Source: Aquabacterium sp. (GTDB lineage Bacteria > Pseudomonadota > Gammaproteobacteria > Burkholderiales > Burkholderiaceae_C). Taken from it: a DNA stretch of 9,566 bases. A program made the translations under genes and the position numbers. Shown piece by piece: positions 8,876 to 9,566 of the stretch. The notes beneath the pieces are model-generated. The model was not told the origin of the DNA. It saw nothing but the letters and a program-made list of their open reading frames with translations, and made no database searches. Numbering within the stretch: the first letter of the stretch is position 1; each line of letters opens with the position of its first letter. Location: positions 1 to 9,566 of the forward strand of contig JAGNPA010000043.1 of the NCBI GenBank assembly GCA_017989885.1, given 5' to 3'.

Positions 8876-8917
8876 ATGCCCTCATTCGGTCCTGGCCGGT
8901 GAGGGCATTTTCATTTT
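8876..8917 (+). terminator. Intrinsic terminator after the acyl-CoA dehydrogenase gene
   Basis: A perfect 9-bp stem, atgccctca (8876-8884) with tgagggcat (8900-8908), has a 15-base loop and is followed by tttcatttt (8909-8917). The gaggag ribosome site of the next gene starts at 8918. The 56 bases between the preceding stop codon and the stem hold no convincing promoter. Confidence 0.75.
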
Positions 8918-8928
8918 GAGGAGATTTC

Positions 8929-9566
8929 ATGGCTTTGCCCGATGTTTTGAAGCGTGTGCCTTTTCCGGTCATCGCCTCGCCCTTGTTCATCATCAGCAAC
9001 CCGAAGCTGGTGATCGCGCAGTGTCAGGCCGGTGTGGTGGGTTCGATGCCGGCGCTCAATGCGCGTCCCGCCGAGCAGCTGGAGGACTGGCTGGCCGAGA
9101 TCACCGAGACCCTGGCGGCCTGGGACCGGGCGCATCCGGATCAGCCGGCGGCGCCGTTTGCCATCAACCAGATCGTGCACAAGAGCAACGACCGCTTGGA
9201 GCACGACATGGCCTTGTGCGCGAAGTACAAGGTGCCCATCGTGATCACCTCGCTGGGCGCGCGTGAGGACGTGAACCAGGCGGTGCATGGCTGGGGTGGC
9301 ATCGTGATGCACGACATCATCAACAACCGGTTTGCGCGCAAGGCGATCGAGAAGGGCGCCGATGGCCTGATCGCGGTGGCGGCGGGAGCCGGTGGTCACG
9401 CTGGGACGACCAGCCCGTTTGCGCTGGTGCAGGAGATCCGTGAGTGGTTTGACGGTCCCTTGGCACTGTCTGGTTCGATCGCGCATGGCCGCTCCATTTT
9501 GGCGGCGCAGGCGATGGGGGCGGATTTTGCCTACATCGGTTCGGCCTTCATCGCGACCGAGGAGGC
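8929..9566 (+). CDS. Nitronate monooxygenase / 2-nitropropane dioxygenase family FMN protein, N-terminal part (runs off window)
   Basis: FMN-dependent TIM-barrel flavoprotein of the nitronate monooxygenase family, which oxidises alkyl nitronates such as propionate-3-nitronate to carbonyl compounds; some relatives are NAD(P)H:quinone reductases or have other flavin roles. The frame stays open for 212 codons to the window end. Visible motifs are FPVIASPLFIISNP (12-25), GSMPALNARP (38-47), the phosphate-loop-like stretch MHDIINNRFARKA (127-139) and AAGAGGHAGTTSP (151-163), where His157 corresponds to the proposed catalytic histidine. IGSAFIATEEA at the end is the usual FMN-phosphate region. The ATG follows gaggag (8918-8923) by 5 bases, which fixes the start. 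It lies downstream of an acyl-CoA dehydrogenase and ETF. The substrate cannot be told from the sequence. Confidence 0.93.
   Translation, partial: MALPDVLKRVPFPVIASPLFIISNPKLVIAQCQAGVVGSMPALNARPAEQLEDWLAEITETLAAWDRAHPDQPAAPFAINQIVHKSNDRLEHDMALCAKYKVPIVITSLGAREDVNQAVHGWGGIVMHDIINNRFARKAIEKGADGLIAVAAGAGGHAGTTSPFALVQEIREWFDGPLALSGSIAHGRSILAAQAMGADFAYIGSAFIATEE

Overview
The window looks like ordinary chromosomal DNA from a GC-rich betaproteobacterium, most likely Burkholderiales (Comamonadaceae or a close relative). This is judged from the protein sequences, the GC-rich third codon positions and the gene set; it is an inference and no database was searched. No phage, transposon, CRISPR array, toxin system or other accessory module was seen.

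Layout. (1) Positions 1-3189: the end of clpX, an intrinsic terminator, then lon preceded by a possible heat-shock (sigma-32) promoter that overlaps the terminator's T-rich tail. (2) Positions 3190-4147: a tRNA block. A strong promoter drives Gly(GCC)-Cys(GCA)-Gly(GCC), which ends at a hairpin terminator. A Leu(UAA) gene lies on the opposite strand. A third, identical Gly(GCC) gene has its own promoter and terminator. The two tRNA promoters share a 13-base element placed identically after the -10 box. (3) Positions 4190-5056, minus strand: murI, glutamate racemase, convergent with the last tRNA-Gly and divergent from etfB. (4) Positions 5135-7000: the etfB-etfA operon for electron transfer flavoprotein, with a promoter candidate and a strong terminator. 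(5) Positions 7014-8819: a ~600-residue acyl-CoA dehydrogenase of the DmdC-like long type, whose electrons would plausibly go to the adjacent ETF. (6) Positions 8929-9566: the first 212 codons of a nitronate monooxygenase-type flavoprotein, cut by the window end.

The genes form two functional groups: AAA+ protein quality control (ClpX, Lon), and flavin-based oxidation (EtfBA, acyl-CoA dehydrogenase, nitronate monooxygenase). A tRNA cluster and a cell-wall gene lie between them. I found no undescribed system. The points most worth checking are regulatory: the sigma-32/terminator overlap before lon, the matched tRNA leaders, the rearranged Gly-Cys-Leu tRNA cluster, and terminators that directly abut the ribosome binding site of the next gene.
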